A stretch of DNA of 15,294 nt from CAYLLN01 sp036496265. GTDB taxonomy: Bacteria; Planctomycetota; Planctomycetia; Pirellulales; Pirellulaceae. This document shows positions 6,692 through 13,927 of this stretch, piece after piece; the first letter of the stretch is position 1; each line of letters starts with the position of its first letter. The notes beneath the pieces were generated by a model. That model saw only the letters and a list, made by a program, of their open reading frames with translations, was not told the origin of the DNA and did not search any database. Both the position numbers and the translations under genes were made by a program. The stretch spans positions 1 to 15,294 of the forward strand of contig DASXLL010000222.1 in the NCBI GenBank assembly GCA_036496265.1, written 5' to 3'.

Positions 6692-6744
6692 CGAGGGCGC
6701 GCCGGGAGTTCCGTCATTTCAGTCCCTCGCTAACGCTTCGGGTT
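6677..6744. repeat. Palindromic repeat with 21-bp arms
   Basis: Arms at 6677-6697 and 6724-6744 are reverse complements at 20 of 21 positions (the odd one is 6684), with a 26-nt loop. The left arm encodes the C-terminal Asn-Pro-Thr-Arg and the TAG stop (6689-6691) of the AhpD-like gene; the right arm ends 3 nt before the UbiD start. The motif AACCCGA-GCGTTAGCGAGGG resembles an intergenic palindrome I associate with planctomycete genomes. In RNA it would form a strong stem-loop between the two cistrons. No T-run follows, so a processing, stability or attenuating role is more likely than termination. Confidence 0.85.
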
Positions 6745-6747
6745 TGT

Positions 6748-8139
6748 ATGGACATGCTCGACTTGCACGGCTTTCTCGACCGCCACCGCGCGGAGCACGT
6801 CCACATCCGTAAACCGGTCGAGCTCGACGCCGTCGGCGCTCTCGCGGCGCAAGCCAACGACACGATCGTCTTCGAAAACCTCGCCGGGCATCCCGGCTTT
6901 CGACTGATCGATAATCTCTTCGTCAATCGTCGTGCGCAAGCCCGCGTTTTGAATTGTGAGCCCAAAGACGTCGTTTCCACGTTGGCTAAAGTCCTGCGGC
7001 ATGGGCCAAAGCCGCTGAAGGTGATCGACGGCGCGCCGTGTCAAACGAGGGTTGCCACTGGCCGCGACATCGATCTGGCCAAACTGCCGATCATTCGCCA
7101 TACCGACCTCGATCCGTATCCTTACACCACCAGCTTTGCCGTTCATCGCCACCCCGATAGCGGGCAGTTCAACGCGATGTTCCCGCGCTGTGGCGTCCTT
7201 TCGCCGCGCGAAATGGTCACCTCGTTCGTCACACCGACGGCCAATCGCATTCTTGCTCAGCACCGCGCCGCCGGCACGCCAATGCCTCAGGCCGTCGCCA
7301 TCGGCGTTCATCCCGCCTGGGAGCTGGCCGCCTGCTATTCGCATCCTCACGAGGGCTGGTGGGAGCTGGAACTTTTTGAGTCGATCACTGGGCAAGTCGG
7401 ACAAGTCACGAAATGCAAAACGGTCGATCTGCTCGTGCCGGCTGACGCTTCGATTGTGATTGAAGGTTTCGTCAGCCCGACGCGCACGGCCCAGGATGGC
7501 CCAAGTCCCGGTCCGACGATGCTCTTCACGCCCTACGCCTCGCAGCAGCCGGTGTTCGAAGTGACGGCAATCACGCTTCGCGACCAGCCGATCTATCGCC
7601 ATCACCAGATGACGCCCTTCACTGACCATCAGGAAATGCCGCGGCTGTTTCACGAAGCAATCTTGTATGAACGCCTGCGGGCGATGGGCCTCAAAGTCCA
7701 CGACGTCCATTTCCCGCAAGGCGGCGGCTCGCTCGCCGTGATCATTCAGATCGAGCCGCACCTCGACGGGCAGGTCACCGACGCTTTGCTCGCCGTCCTC
7801 GGTTCGCCGTGGCCGAACACGAAGCTCGCCATCGCCGTGGATCCGGACATCGACATCTACGATTATCGCGACGTGCAATACGCGATCAGTACTCGCGTCG
7901 ATCCCTCGCGGCATGTGACCACAATTCCCAACGCCCGCGGGTTCATCTTCGATCCAACTGCTCAGCCCGTGCTCGAAGCCTTCGCCGATACGGCTCAAAC
8001 GCGTTATCCGTCCGTCGTTGGAAAATGGGGCCTTGATGCGACTAAGCCGGTGCCCTACCGGGCCGCGGACCGGAAGAATTACGAACGCGCGTGGCCGATC
8101 GGTTGGGACAAGTTCAAACTCGCTGATTACCTCGACTAG
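6748..8139 (+). CDS. UbiD family decarboxylase (altered active-site motif)
   Basis: This 463-residue member of the prenylated-FMN-dependent UbiD family shows VIDGAPCQ and GRDIDLAKLP (92-113), AVAIGVHPAWELAA (182-195), ASIVIEGFVSP (234-244) and DPDIDIYDYRDVQYAISTR (365-383). Near the C-terminus are the family's GLDAT block (428-432) and AWPIGWDK (448-455). Most UbiD enzymes have PEGPFG(E/D), whose two acids (E277 and E282 in fungal Fdc1) do the chemistry. Here it reads QDGPSPGP: the first is Asp250 and the second is Gly255. It may be a divergent (de)carboxylase or a non-canonical subfamily. No UbiX homologue lies in the window to make the cofactor. ATG 6748 and ATG 6754 are both possible starts; neither has a clear ribosome binding site. 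It is the second gene after the AhpD-like gene and ends 5 bp from the convergent gene. Confidence 0.92.
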   Translation: MDMLDLHGFLDRHRAEHVHIRKPVELDAVGALAAQANDTIVFENLAGHPGFRLIDNLFVNRRAQARVLNCEPKDVVSTLAKVLRHGPKPLKVIDGAPCQTRVATGRDIDLAKLPIIRHTDLDPYPYTTSFAVHRHPDSGQFNAMFPRCGVLSPREMVTSFVTPTANRILAQHRAAGTPMPQAVAIGVHPAWELAACYSHPHEGWWELELFESITGQVGQVTKCKTVDLLVPADASIVIEGFVSPTRTAQDGPSPGPTMLFTPYASQQPVFEVTAITLRDQPIYRHHQMTPFTDHQEMPRLFHEAILYERLRAMGLKVHDVHFPQGGGSLAVIIQIEPHLDGQVTDALLAVLGSPWPNTKLAIAVDPDIDIYDYRDVQYAISTRVDPSRHVTTIPNARGFIFDPTAQPVLEAFADTAQTRYPSVVGKWGLDATKPVPYRAADRKNYERAWPIGWDKFKLADYLD

Positions 8140-8144
8140 ACCGT

Positions 8145-9569
8145 TCAAGGCTTGAATTTCGGACTGAGAAGCGTTTGGCCGTCGATCTTGAACTCGAATT
8201 GCAACTCCTCGCCTTCGTTCACTCGTAATATGTCGTACGCAAGCTGGGCACGATGGTCAAACGTAGCAAGCGTTTGGTTTGGCTGGGAGGTTCGAAAGGC
8301 GCGCGCGGTGAAAGGCCGCTGGATTTTTTCGGTGGCGAACCTAGCGCCAAGGCTTACTTCAACCCACAACGGATTGCGGCGTTCGATCGCGCCCTCCACC
8401 TTTAAGCCGCTGATTTCAGGTTTCCATGTCTCGCGCCGATAGTGAACGATTTTTCGCGGCGGCAACGTCGTTCCATCCAAGAACGTATAGTCATCTTTTG
8501 TGGCATCCCAGCGAATCTTCAGGGCTAATGCCTTGGCGAGGATCTGTTGGCGCTTCGCCTCCTCGTCCTCACACCACGGCAACAATTCACTCGATTGCGC
8601 TGGCCCGATCCGGTAGAACTCGAGCCGATAGACAGAGTCGAGCATTCTCAATATCTGCTCGAGTATCTGTTGGCGGCCCCGCTCGTCGGACGTCAATATG
8701 TCCTGATTACGAGATAGCCAACGCTTTGACTTGGCAAGTACATCGAGAGTCGCGAATGGCGTTGCCGACGGCGACAACGGCCGCGTGCGGATTGTGCCGT
8801 GCTCGCGGAAGTAATCCAGGTGGTTCTCAGGAGGTTCAGGCTCACCAGCGCCCCAATAGCCAGCAACCAACATGAAGGGGATGTCGTCTTCCAGGGAAAT
8901 GGGAAAACGCGGCAGGAGAGTCTTGTCTTCTTGCGCGGGAGGTTCAGTCGCGCCCACTCTCATTTCAGGCATGTAGCCGGGCGGCGACGGCACATCGAAG
9001 AGCACGCGGAGAACAAGGAAAACGCCTTCGCGGCTGTCGTCGTCAAAATAGGATGTAACCCTCAAGTGTTCGTCGATGACGGATAGCGCCCGCTTCTTGC
9101 CCAGCGGCTGCAGGGCGTTGACGGCCTGAACGACTTTGAGTGGGTTGTAGCCCACTCCCGCGTTGTACGAAGGGACTTGGGCCAATATCCGCAGCAGCCT
9201 CCGAAGTTCCTCTTCGACGAGCGACTCATCGGCACGGGGCTCGCCTTTGCCATAGATGTATTGCGCCTGACCTTGTTTATCGATATACACCTTACCGAGC
9301 GTCGCCGGCGTCAAATGGCCCGACGTTCCGTATCGCCAAATCTCGCGAGTGCGAGCCGTTCGGACTCCACCGGCATCGTGCTCGCTGCGCACATCGTCGG
9401 GTTTGCCGAGCAGCGATAGAACCTCCGCTTCCAGCATGCCTTCGGTCACGCGGCTCATGGCGGCGGCGAAATCCTTGCGTGAGCGCGCCGGCGACCGGTC
9501 TTCGGGGCAACATATCTGCGTCGCTGCAATGCTGAATGCAACAACAATATTTCTGATGAGGTAACGCAT
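8145..9569 (-). CDS. Exported protein of unknown function, BamE/SmpA-like segment
   Basis: This protein of 474 residues starts at ATG 9569 with MRYLIRN and a hydrophobic run to about residue 18, which reads as a signal peptide. The cysteines at 20-21 do not form a good lipobox. Residues 41-110 (VTEGMLEAEVLSLLGKPDDV, then EIWRYG, then KVYIDKQGQ) resemble the BamE/SmpA/OmlA motif in which a GM-x-x-x-EV-x-x-LLG-x-P turn precedes a Trp-Tyr strand. The remaining roughly 360 residues match nothing I recognise; they look globular, with a Pro-rich section near 190-270. The frame is open to 9725, but that extension runs into the OYE gene. It starts 62 nt after the OYE stop, so it may be the last gene of the creatininase unit or have its own promoter. 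Only 5 bp separate it from convergent UbiD. Confidence 0.8.
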   Translation of the reverse strand: MRYLIRNIVVAFSIAATQICCPEDRSPARSRKDFAAAMSRVTEGMLEAEVLSLLGKPDDVRSEHDAGGVRTARTREIWRYGTSGHLTPATLGKVYIDKQGQAQYIYGKGEPRADESLVEEELRRLLRILAQVPSYNAGVGYNPLKVVQAVNALQPLGKKRALSVIDEHLRVTSYFDDDSREGVFLVLRVLFDVPSPPGYMPEMRVGATEPPAQEDKTLLPRFPISLEDDIPFMLVAGYWGAGEPEPPENHLDYFREHGTIRTRPLSPSATPFATLDVLAKSKRWLSRNQDILTSDERGRQQILEQILRMLDSVYRLEFYRIGPAQSSELLPWCEDEEAKRQQILAKALALKIRWDATKDDYTFLDGTTLPPRKIVHYRRETWKPEISGLKVEGAIERRNPLWVEVSLGARFATEKIQRPFTARAFRTSQPNQTLATFDHRAQLAYDILRVNEGEELQFEFKIDGQTLLSPKFKP

Positions 9570-9631
9570 GACGCTAAAGCCGCGGGAAGCACGATCAAGA
9601 AAATGGCGCCGATAGAAGCACTTATTAATAG

Positions 9632-10720
9632 TTAAGCATAAATGCCTGACCGAGCATATTGAATCGGCATTTCCAGTTTCACTCCCAGTTCCTTCGCCGC
9701 ATGATAAGGCCAATAAGGATCCCACAACGCGATACGACCGAGGACGACGAGATCGGCCTGGCCACGATTGAGGACTTCCTCCGCTTGCGTCGCCGTGGAG
9801 ATCAAACCGACCGCGGCAGACTTGACACCGGCATCGCGGCGGACGATTTCTGCAAGCGGAACTTGATAGCCGGGCTCGTTGGGAATCTGCTGCTCGGGAA
9901 CCGTGCCTCCGCTAGAGCAATCGATGACATCGACGCCGCGCGAGCCAAGCTCGCGAGCTAGCAACACCGTATCCTCAACCTTCCAGCCGCCATCAGCCCA
10001 ATCAGTCGCCGAAACACGGACGAAAAGCGGGAATTCGGCGGGCCAAACCGATCGCACGGCCGCGACAACTTCGATCAGCAGACGCGCCCGACGCTCGATC
10101 GCGCCGCCATACTCGTCTTTTCTTTGATTGCTAAGCGGTGACAAAAACGAATGCAGCAGATAGCCGTGCGCGGCGTGAATTTCGACGATTTTGAATCCCG
10201 CGCGGAGCCCCCGCTCGGCCGACAGGCGATATTTTTCGACGAGGGCTGCGATTTCGGCCACCGTCAACTCATGCGGAACCAAATCCCCCTCCGCCCACGG
10301 CAAGGGACTCGGCCCGACAACGTCCCAGCCACCTTCTTCCTTCAATAGTGGCCTTCGCCCCTCCCACGGTCGCAAGTGCGACGCCTTCCGCCCCGCGTGC
10401 GCTAGTTGAATTCCCGGCAGCGCGCCTTGCTTGGCAATGAAAGCGGCGATCCGCGCGAAAGCTGCTTCCTGCTCATCGTTCCACAGTCCCAAATCATACG
10501 GCGTGATCCGCCCAATCGGCTCGACCGCCGTCGCTTCCGTCATCACGATCCCCGCGCCACCGACCGCCCGCGAACCGAGATGCACAAAGTGCCAATCATC
10601 CGGCACGCCGTCGTTCGCGCAATACTGGCACATCGGCGAAATCATGATCCGATTGCGCGCCGTCACAGCGCGCAGCGCCAGCGGCTGAAACAGCATCGGC
10701 ATCGCGGAAAGTTCAGTCAT
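9632..10720 (-). CDS. NADH:flavin oxidoreductase / Old Yellow Enzyme (YqjM type)
   Basis: This 362-residue OYE-family TIM barrel binds FMN and reduces activated C=C bonds with NAD(P)H. Class signatures are Cys31 and Tyr33 in SPMCQY (the redox-tuning Cys of YqjM enzymes), QLAHAGRK (105-112), and H182-A-A-H185-G-Y187 for substrate binding. Further signatures are FLSPLSNQRKDEYGG (192-206) and a C-terminal VVLGR (325-329) at the FMN phosphate. The gene starts at ATG 10720 (MTEL), which overlaps the end of the EthD-like gene by 8 nt; a start 6 codons upstream is less likely. It is cytosolic. In this cluster it probably reduces an unsaturated ring or enoate intermediate. Confidence 0.93.
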   Translation of the reverse strand: MTELSAMPMLFQPLALRAVTARNRIMISPMCQYCANDGVPDDWHFVHLGSRAVGGAGIVMTEATAVEPIGRITPYDLGLWNDEQEAAFARIAAFIAKQGALPGIQLAHAGRKASHLRPWEGRRPLLKEEGGWDVVGPSPLPWAEGDLVPHELTVAEIAALVEKYRLSAERGLRAGFKIVEIHAAHGYLLHSFLSPLSNQRKDEYGGAIERRARLLIEVVAAVRSVWPAEFPLFVRVSATDWADGGWKVEDTVLLARELGSRGVDVIDCSSGGTVPEQQIPNEPGYQVPLAEIVRRDAGVKSAAVGLISTATQAEEVLNRGQADLVVLGRIALWDPYWPYHAAKELGVKLEMPIQYARSGIYA

Positions 10721-11030
10721 GCGGCGTGGCCATTTCAATTACTTCCACGATCTGATGCCGGATCATGCCCTTGAACGCCGGAAACTTGTCGCGATCCACG
10801 CGAGCCACCGCTCGCTCCGGCGACTCCAGCGCCGACTTCGCATCCACCGGTGTATCGAACAGAAATCGGGCGATCATAAAAATATCGCCCTCGACGACGC
10901 GCTCGATTTGAATCGCCCGAATCTTCGGAAACTTCCACACCAGCGGCACGTGCACATCGAGGTAGTATCGCAAAAACCGCTCAGGGTCGTCCGGCTTTCC
11001 GTCATAAACAACGAGAACGGCGGCAGGCAT
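10713..11030 (-). CDS. EthD family small protein
   Basis: This 105-residue protein starts at ATG 11030, with AAGGA (complement of 11038-11042) 7 nt upstream; a TTG further up is less likely. AVLVVYDGKPDDPERFLRYY followed by HVPLV is the EthD dimeric ferredoxin-like barrel pattern (Y-x-x-x-H-x-P-L). Later IFMIARFLFDTPVDAKSAL matches its second half. EthD-like proteins are small and often encoded beside oxidoreductases; known members take part in ether or aromatic breakdown or quinone chemistry, often with unclear reactions. Its stop overlaps the OYE start (ATGACTGA), so the two are made together and probably act on the same compound. Confidence 0.82.
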   Translation of the reverse strand: MPAAVLVVYDGKPDDPERFLRYYLDVHVPLVWKFPKIRAIQIERVVEGDIFMIARFLFDTPVDAKSALESPERAVARVDRDKFPAFKGMIRHQIVEVIEMATPHD

Positions 11031-11063
11031 CTTGTTTTCCTTCAACAAACGATCGCGGCTTAG

Positions 11064-12407
11064 CTAATCGGCCAGCTTCTCTTTGGTTGTGTCGGGCGCG
11101 AACAGTATGACGATCATGCCGAGACCGAAGACGAGCGTGGTGATGCTGCCCGCCCGGCCGTAGTCTTCGTGGAAATACCCCGTGATCGCGCCCGCCATCA
11201 ACACACCGAAGGCCGAAAGGATGCGACCAAAGTTGAATGAAACGCCGGAGCCGGTTGCCCGGGCATACGTGGGAAACAGCTCGGGCAGATACAGCGGCAG
11301 CCAACCGAAGAAAATCGTGGAGATGAAGCCGAGGGCAAAGACAAACGCCCAAAACGACGGGTCGCTGGGCGTCAGGCGGAGATAGATGAATTCACCTAAA
11401 ACCAGCGACGAAAGGCTGACGAGAAAATACGTGAGCCGTCGGCCGCTAAGATTGGCCAGCCAACCGCCGATCAATCCGCCGATCATCGCCCCGCTCGACC
11501 GCATGATTCCCGCCAATGCTTTGGCCCGCGGATCGGCCGCGCCGCCGACCTTATCGGCCCAGGGAATGAACCATTGCGTCGCTCCCCATCCGCCAAGGAT
11601 AGGGATCGTGCCGAGAGCGATGCCGATCAACGTGAGTCGCAGCAGCGGAGGCCGAAAGACGGTCGCCATCGATACGCTGCCCGTCGCACCGGATTTTCTC
11701 GCCGCGAGCCAACGCCGCGACTCGGGCACGCCCAACCAGACGATGAAAGCCAACACGATCGGCGCAGCACAAACCAGCAGCGTCCACCGCCACGACGTCG
11801 GATCAACGCGATAAACGTAGCCCAAGCCATTGAGAATGACGAGTCCGACATTGGCCGAAGTGCCGAGCATGCCGGCGACCATCGGACGCGAGCCCTCGGA
11901 CCAGGCTTCCGACGCCAGCGAGATGCCCGTGGGCCACATGCCGCCTACGCCGAGGGCCGCCAGAAATCGCGACAAAAGTAGCTGCTCCGGCGTCGCCGAA
12001 AAGTAGCCAATCGCCGAAAACAGCGAGAAACAAAAAATGCTCGCCCCCATCGAGCGCACCCGGCCCAAATGGTCGCCCAACCAACCGAAGATTAGCCCAC
12101 CACAGGCCGCACCAAACAAAAACGCCGCGTTGTACCAGGAAAACCAGCGCGGGACGATCGCCTTCAATGCTTCCGCTTCATTGCTCGGCGGTTCTGGCAA
12201 CGTTGCTGCAGCCGTGGGCAGAACGAAGAGCCGTTCCAACTGCAGCATTTGCGTTGCGGACAATTGGCCGCGGCGAAGAAATTCCGTTGTCGCCGACCGC
12301 GAAGCCAATGTCATCACGGCCATTTGGAAACCCGAAAACGTCCAGCCGAGAAACGCGGCGGCGAGGATGATGTAGCGGCCGGCGGCGGTGAGTTCGGAGG
12401 GGGGCAA
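11064..12407 (-). CDS. MFS transporter (aromatic acid/sugar symporter type)
   Basis: This 447-residue inner-membrane protein has about 12 predicted membrane helices. The first is at 11-36, followed by a long exported loop (37-90) and helix 2 at 91-110. MFS motif A, GWLGDHLGRVRS, follows at 108-119, and VPESRRWLA ends the first half at about 227-235. PELFPTYARATGSG in the second half is typical of the AAHS and sugar-acid branches. It probably imports the substrate of the surrounding enzymes by proton symport. No ATG precedes helix 1: the start appears to be TTG at 12407, the frame stays open through the heptamer array to a TAG near 12465, and no ribosome binding site is visible, so the exact start is uncertain. 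Spacing to its neighbours is 33 and 49 nt. Confidence 0.9.
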   Translation of the reverse strand: MPPSELTAAGRYIILAAAFLGWTFSGFQMAVMTLASRSATTEFLRRGQLSATQMLQLERLFVLPTAAATLPEPPSNEAEALKAIVPRWFSWYNAAFLFGAACGGLIFGWLGDHLGRVRSMGASIFCFSLFSAIGYFSATPEQLLLSRFLAALGVGGMWPTGISLASEAWSEGSRPMVAGMLGTSANVGLVILNGLGYVYRVDPTSWRWTLLVCAAPIVLAFIVWLGVPESRRWLAARKSGATGSVSMATVFRPPLLRLTLIGIALGTIPILGGWGATQWFIPWADKVGGAADPRAKALAGIMRSSGAMIGGLIGGWLANLSGRRLTYFLVSLSSLVLGEFIYLRLTPSDPSFWAFVFALGFISTIFFGWLPLYLPELFPTYARATGSGVSFNFGRILSAFGVLMAGAITGYFHEDYGRAGSITTLVFGLGMIVILFAPDTTKEKLAD

Positions 12408-12413
12408 GGAAGG

Positions 12414-12441
12414 GATGAAGGATGAGGGATGAGGGATGAAG
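12414..12441. repeat. Heptanucleotide tandem array, 4 units
   Basis: Four head-to-tail 7-mers, GATGAAG, GATGAGG, GATGAGG and GATGAAG, fill most of the 49-nt gap between the creatininase and MFS genes. They resemble the short tandemly repeated heptamers known from cyanobacterial intergenic regions. They occupy the place where the MFS ribosome binding site would be expected. Confidence 0.8.
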
Positions 12442-12456
12442 GCCGGCGTGATTATG

Positions 12457-13191
12457 TCAGGCGACTAACCGTGTAAGGTAATTTTGCAGATCACTAGAAA
12501 ACAGTTGGAAGAGAATTTCTCCTTTTTCGGCGGTGGCTTCGGCGGGGTGGCCGATGTGGCCGGGGGTGGAGCGGTCTTTGGTGATCCAGGCACGGTGCGC
12601 CGGAGAATATTCATCGCCTTGGGCGATCGATTCGGCCGCTTGGTAATCGCCGACGAGTTCCGGGCGCAGCTTCAACATCATCGATGTTTCCCATTCGCAG
12701 GCGTGGCCCATCGAATCTTGCACGAATGCGTTGTTCGTTTGCTTCGGCTTGGAACCGAGCGTCCAATAGGTCGCGGCAAGCAGAACCAGATCGTGCCGCC
12801 GGCGATACTTCTGCCGGACTTCGAACAGCGCCTGCTGGCTCGGCACGATGTTGCCACCGTGGCCGTTGACGAGCACGATTCGCCGAAAGCCGTGAAACAG
12901 AAAATTCTCGACCATGTCTTTCAACAGGTCGAGATAGACGCGCGGTGACGCGGTCATCGTGCCGGGAAAATCGAGATGATGCTCCGAATTGCCCAGCCAC
13001 ATCAGCGGCGTGAACAGAACTTTGCCGGCGAGCGGCCCGCTGACGCGGCGAATCACTTCGCCGAGGAGAAGACTATCGGTAAATAGTGGCATGTGCTTCC
13101 CATGCTGCTCCAAAGCGGCAATCGGAATCACGATCGGCATATCGTGGCTGAGAGCAGCGATATCGGGCCATTTCAGGTCGGTCAGTTGCAT
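12457..13191 (-). CDS. Creatininase family amidohydrolase
   Basis: This 244-residue protein shows the family's metal sites: Glu28 and His30 in ALEQHGKHMPLFTDS with Asp39, His111 in NGHGGN (109-114), and Glu166 in HACEWETS. Members are binuclear-metal enzymes that hydrolyse cyclic or linear amides and related bonds (creatininase, MftE, IolN-type ring opening). Creatininase itself has a Glu two residues after the NGH His. Here that position is Gly, as in most relatives, so creatinine is not the likely substrate. It is cytosolic and the first gene of a minus-strand unit with MFS, EthD and OYE. No strong ribosome binding site precedes the ATG at 13191. Heptamer arrays lie on both sides. Confidence 0.92.
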   Translation of the reverse strand: MQLTDLKWPDIAALSHDMPIVIPIAALEQHGKHMPLFTDSLLLGEVIRRVSGPLAGKVLFTPLMWLGNSEHHLDFPGTMTASPRVYLDLLKDMVENFLFHGFRRIVLVNGHGGNIVPSQQALFEVRQKYRRRHDLVLLAATYWTLGSKPKQTNNAFVQDSMGHACEWETSMMLKLRPELVGDYQAAESIAQGDEYSPAHRAWITKDRSTPGHIGHPAEATAEKGEILFQLFSSDLQNYLTRLVA

Positions 13192-13207
13192 AAACAGATC
13201 GGGGGAG

Positions 13208-13228
13208 TCGGGGCTCGGGGTTCGGGGA
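13208..13228. repeat. Heptanucleotide tandem array, 3 units
   Basis: TCGGGGC, TCGGGGT and TCGGGGA follow one another directly, preceded by a degenerate GGGGGAG at 13201-13207. The array sits in the leader of the creatininase gene, 17 nt beyond its start. The unit is different from the array on the gene's other side. Confidence 0.7.
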
Positions 13229-13359
13229 AAGAAATCAGAAGGATTAGCAGGCGAACTTTCAGGGCACAGAAATCGTTGGCAGCCGTTTTACACGACTTAA
13301 CCCCCGCTCTGCAAAGAAAAACCACGCTTTCAGCCACCATTCGTCGCTATCATCCGCCC

Positions 13360-13388
13360 TTGTTCGTTTTGGCGTAAACCTTTATGAT
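13360..13388 (+). promoter_or_regulatory. Sigma-70-like promoter for yajC-secD
   Basis: TTGTTC (13360-13365, 3 of 6 to consensus) and TATGAT (13383-13388, 5 of 6) are exactly 17 nt apart. Transcription would start near 13395, giving a leader of about 63 nt to the TTG start of yajC. The rest of the divergent gap 13192-13457 holds only the heptamer array. Confidence 0.45.
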
Positions 13389-13445
13389 CGCGCAGGTTAG
13401 GTAACTTTTGCCGTGCCGCCCTGGCGGTGCGTTTGTCCTGCTGCT

Positions 13446-13450
13446 GGGAG
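13446..13450 (+). promoter_or_regulatory. Ribosome binding site for yajC TTG start
   Basis: GGGAG at 13446-13450 lies 7 nt before TTG 13458. The alternative GTG at 13413 has only a weak AGGT-like match upstream, so this site decides the start. Confidence 0.55.
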
Positions 13451-13457
13451 CCGTTCG

Positions 13458-13844
13458 TTGGGGAGCATTATCGCCGTTGGTCTAAAGTCGAGCCTGCTGC
13501 TGGCCCAAGGAGGCGGTGCAGCTGGCGGCGGCGTGGATTGGCTCTTCGCTAATCCCATCATTCCGCTCGGTATCACGATGCTGTTTCTATACCTGCTGAT
13601 GTTTCGGCCGGAGCAGAAAAAGCGTAAGGAGCTGGAAAAGCAGCTCGCGGCGGTCAAGAAAAACGACCACGTCATCACCATCGGCGGGATTTATGGCACC
13701 GTCGTAAACGCCGTAGCCGGATCGCGATTTGTCACGATCCGCGTGGACGACGGCACGGGGACGAAACTCAAAATCCTGCGGAGTGCCATTTCGCAGTTCG
13801 GCGCCGTGGACGAAGGCGATATGGACGTCAAGCCGGGCGAATAG
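13458..13844 (+). CDS. yajC: Preprotein translocase subunit YajC
   Basis: This is a 128-residue protein when read from TTG 13458; GTG 13413 would give 143. After a short Gly-rich lead it has one membrane helix, about 33-49 (PIIPLGITMLFLYLLMF), then RPEQKKRKELEKQLAAVKKND. The signature block HVITIGGIYGTVV (71-83) and a small beta domain (FVTIRVDDGTGTKLKILRSAI) follow. YajC is a small inner-membrane partner of SecDF that supports Sec-dependent export. SecD starts 83 nt downstream on the same strand, the classical yajC-secD order, which confirms the call. Confidence 0.95.
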   Translation: MGSIIAVGLKSSLLLAQGGGAAGGGVDWLFANPIIPLGITMLFLYLLMFRPEQKKRKELEKQLAAVKKNDHVITIGGIYGTVVNAVAGSRFVTIRVDDGTGTKLKILRSAISQFGAVDEGDMDVKPGE

Positions 13845-13927
13845 CTATTAGGAAAATCGGCCGCCGGCAAATCGCTTTGTCGTCCGCGCGGCCACGGCCC
13901 ATGGAAGCAATCAGTGGAACCATCGAT

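Noticed and set aside
6730..8148. Minus-strand frame of 472 codons opposite UbiD
   Set aside because: UbiD on the plus strand is conserved throughout; the antisense frame reflects codon bias.
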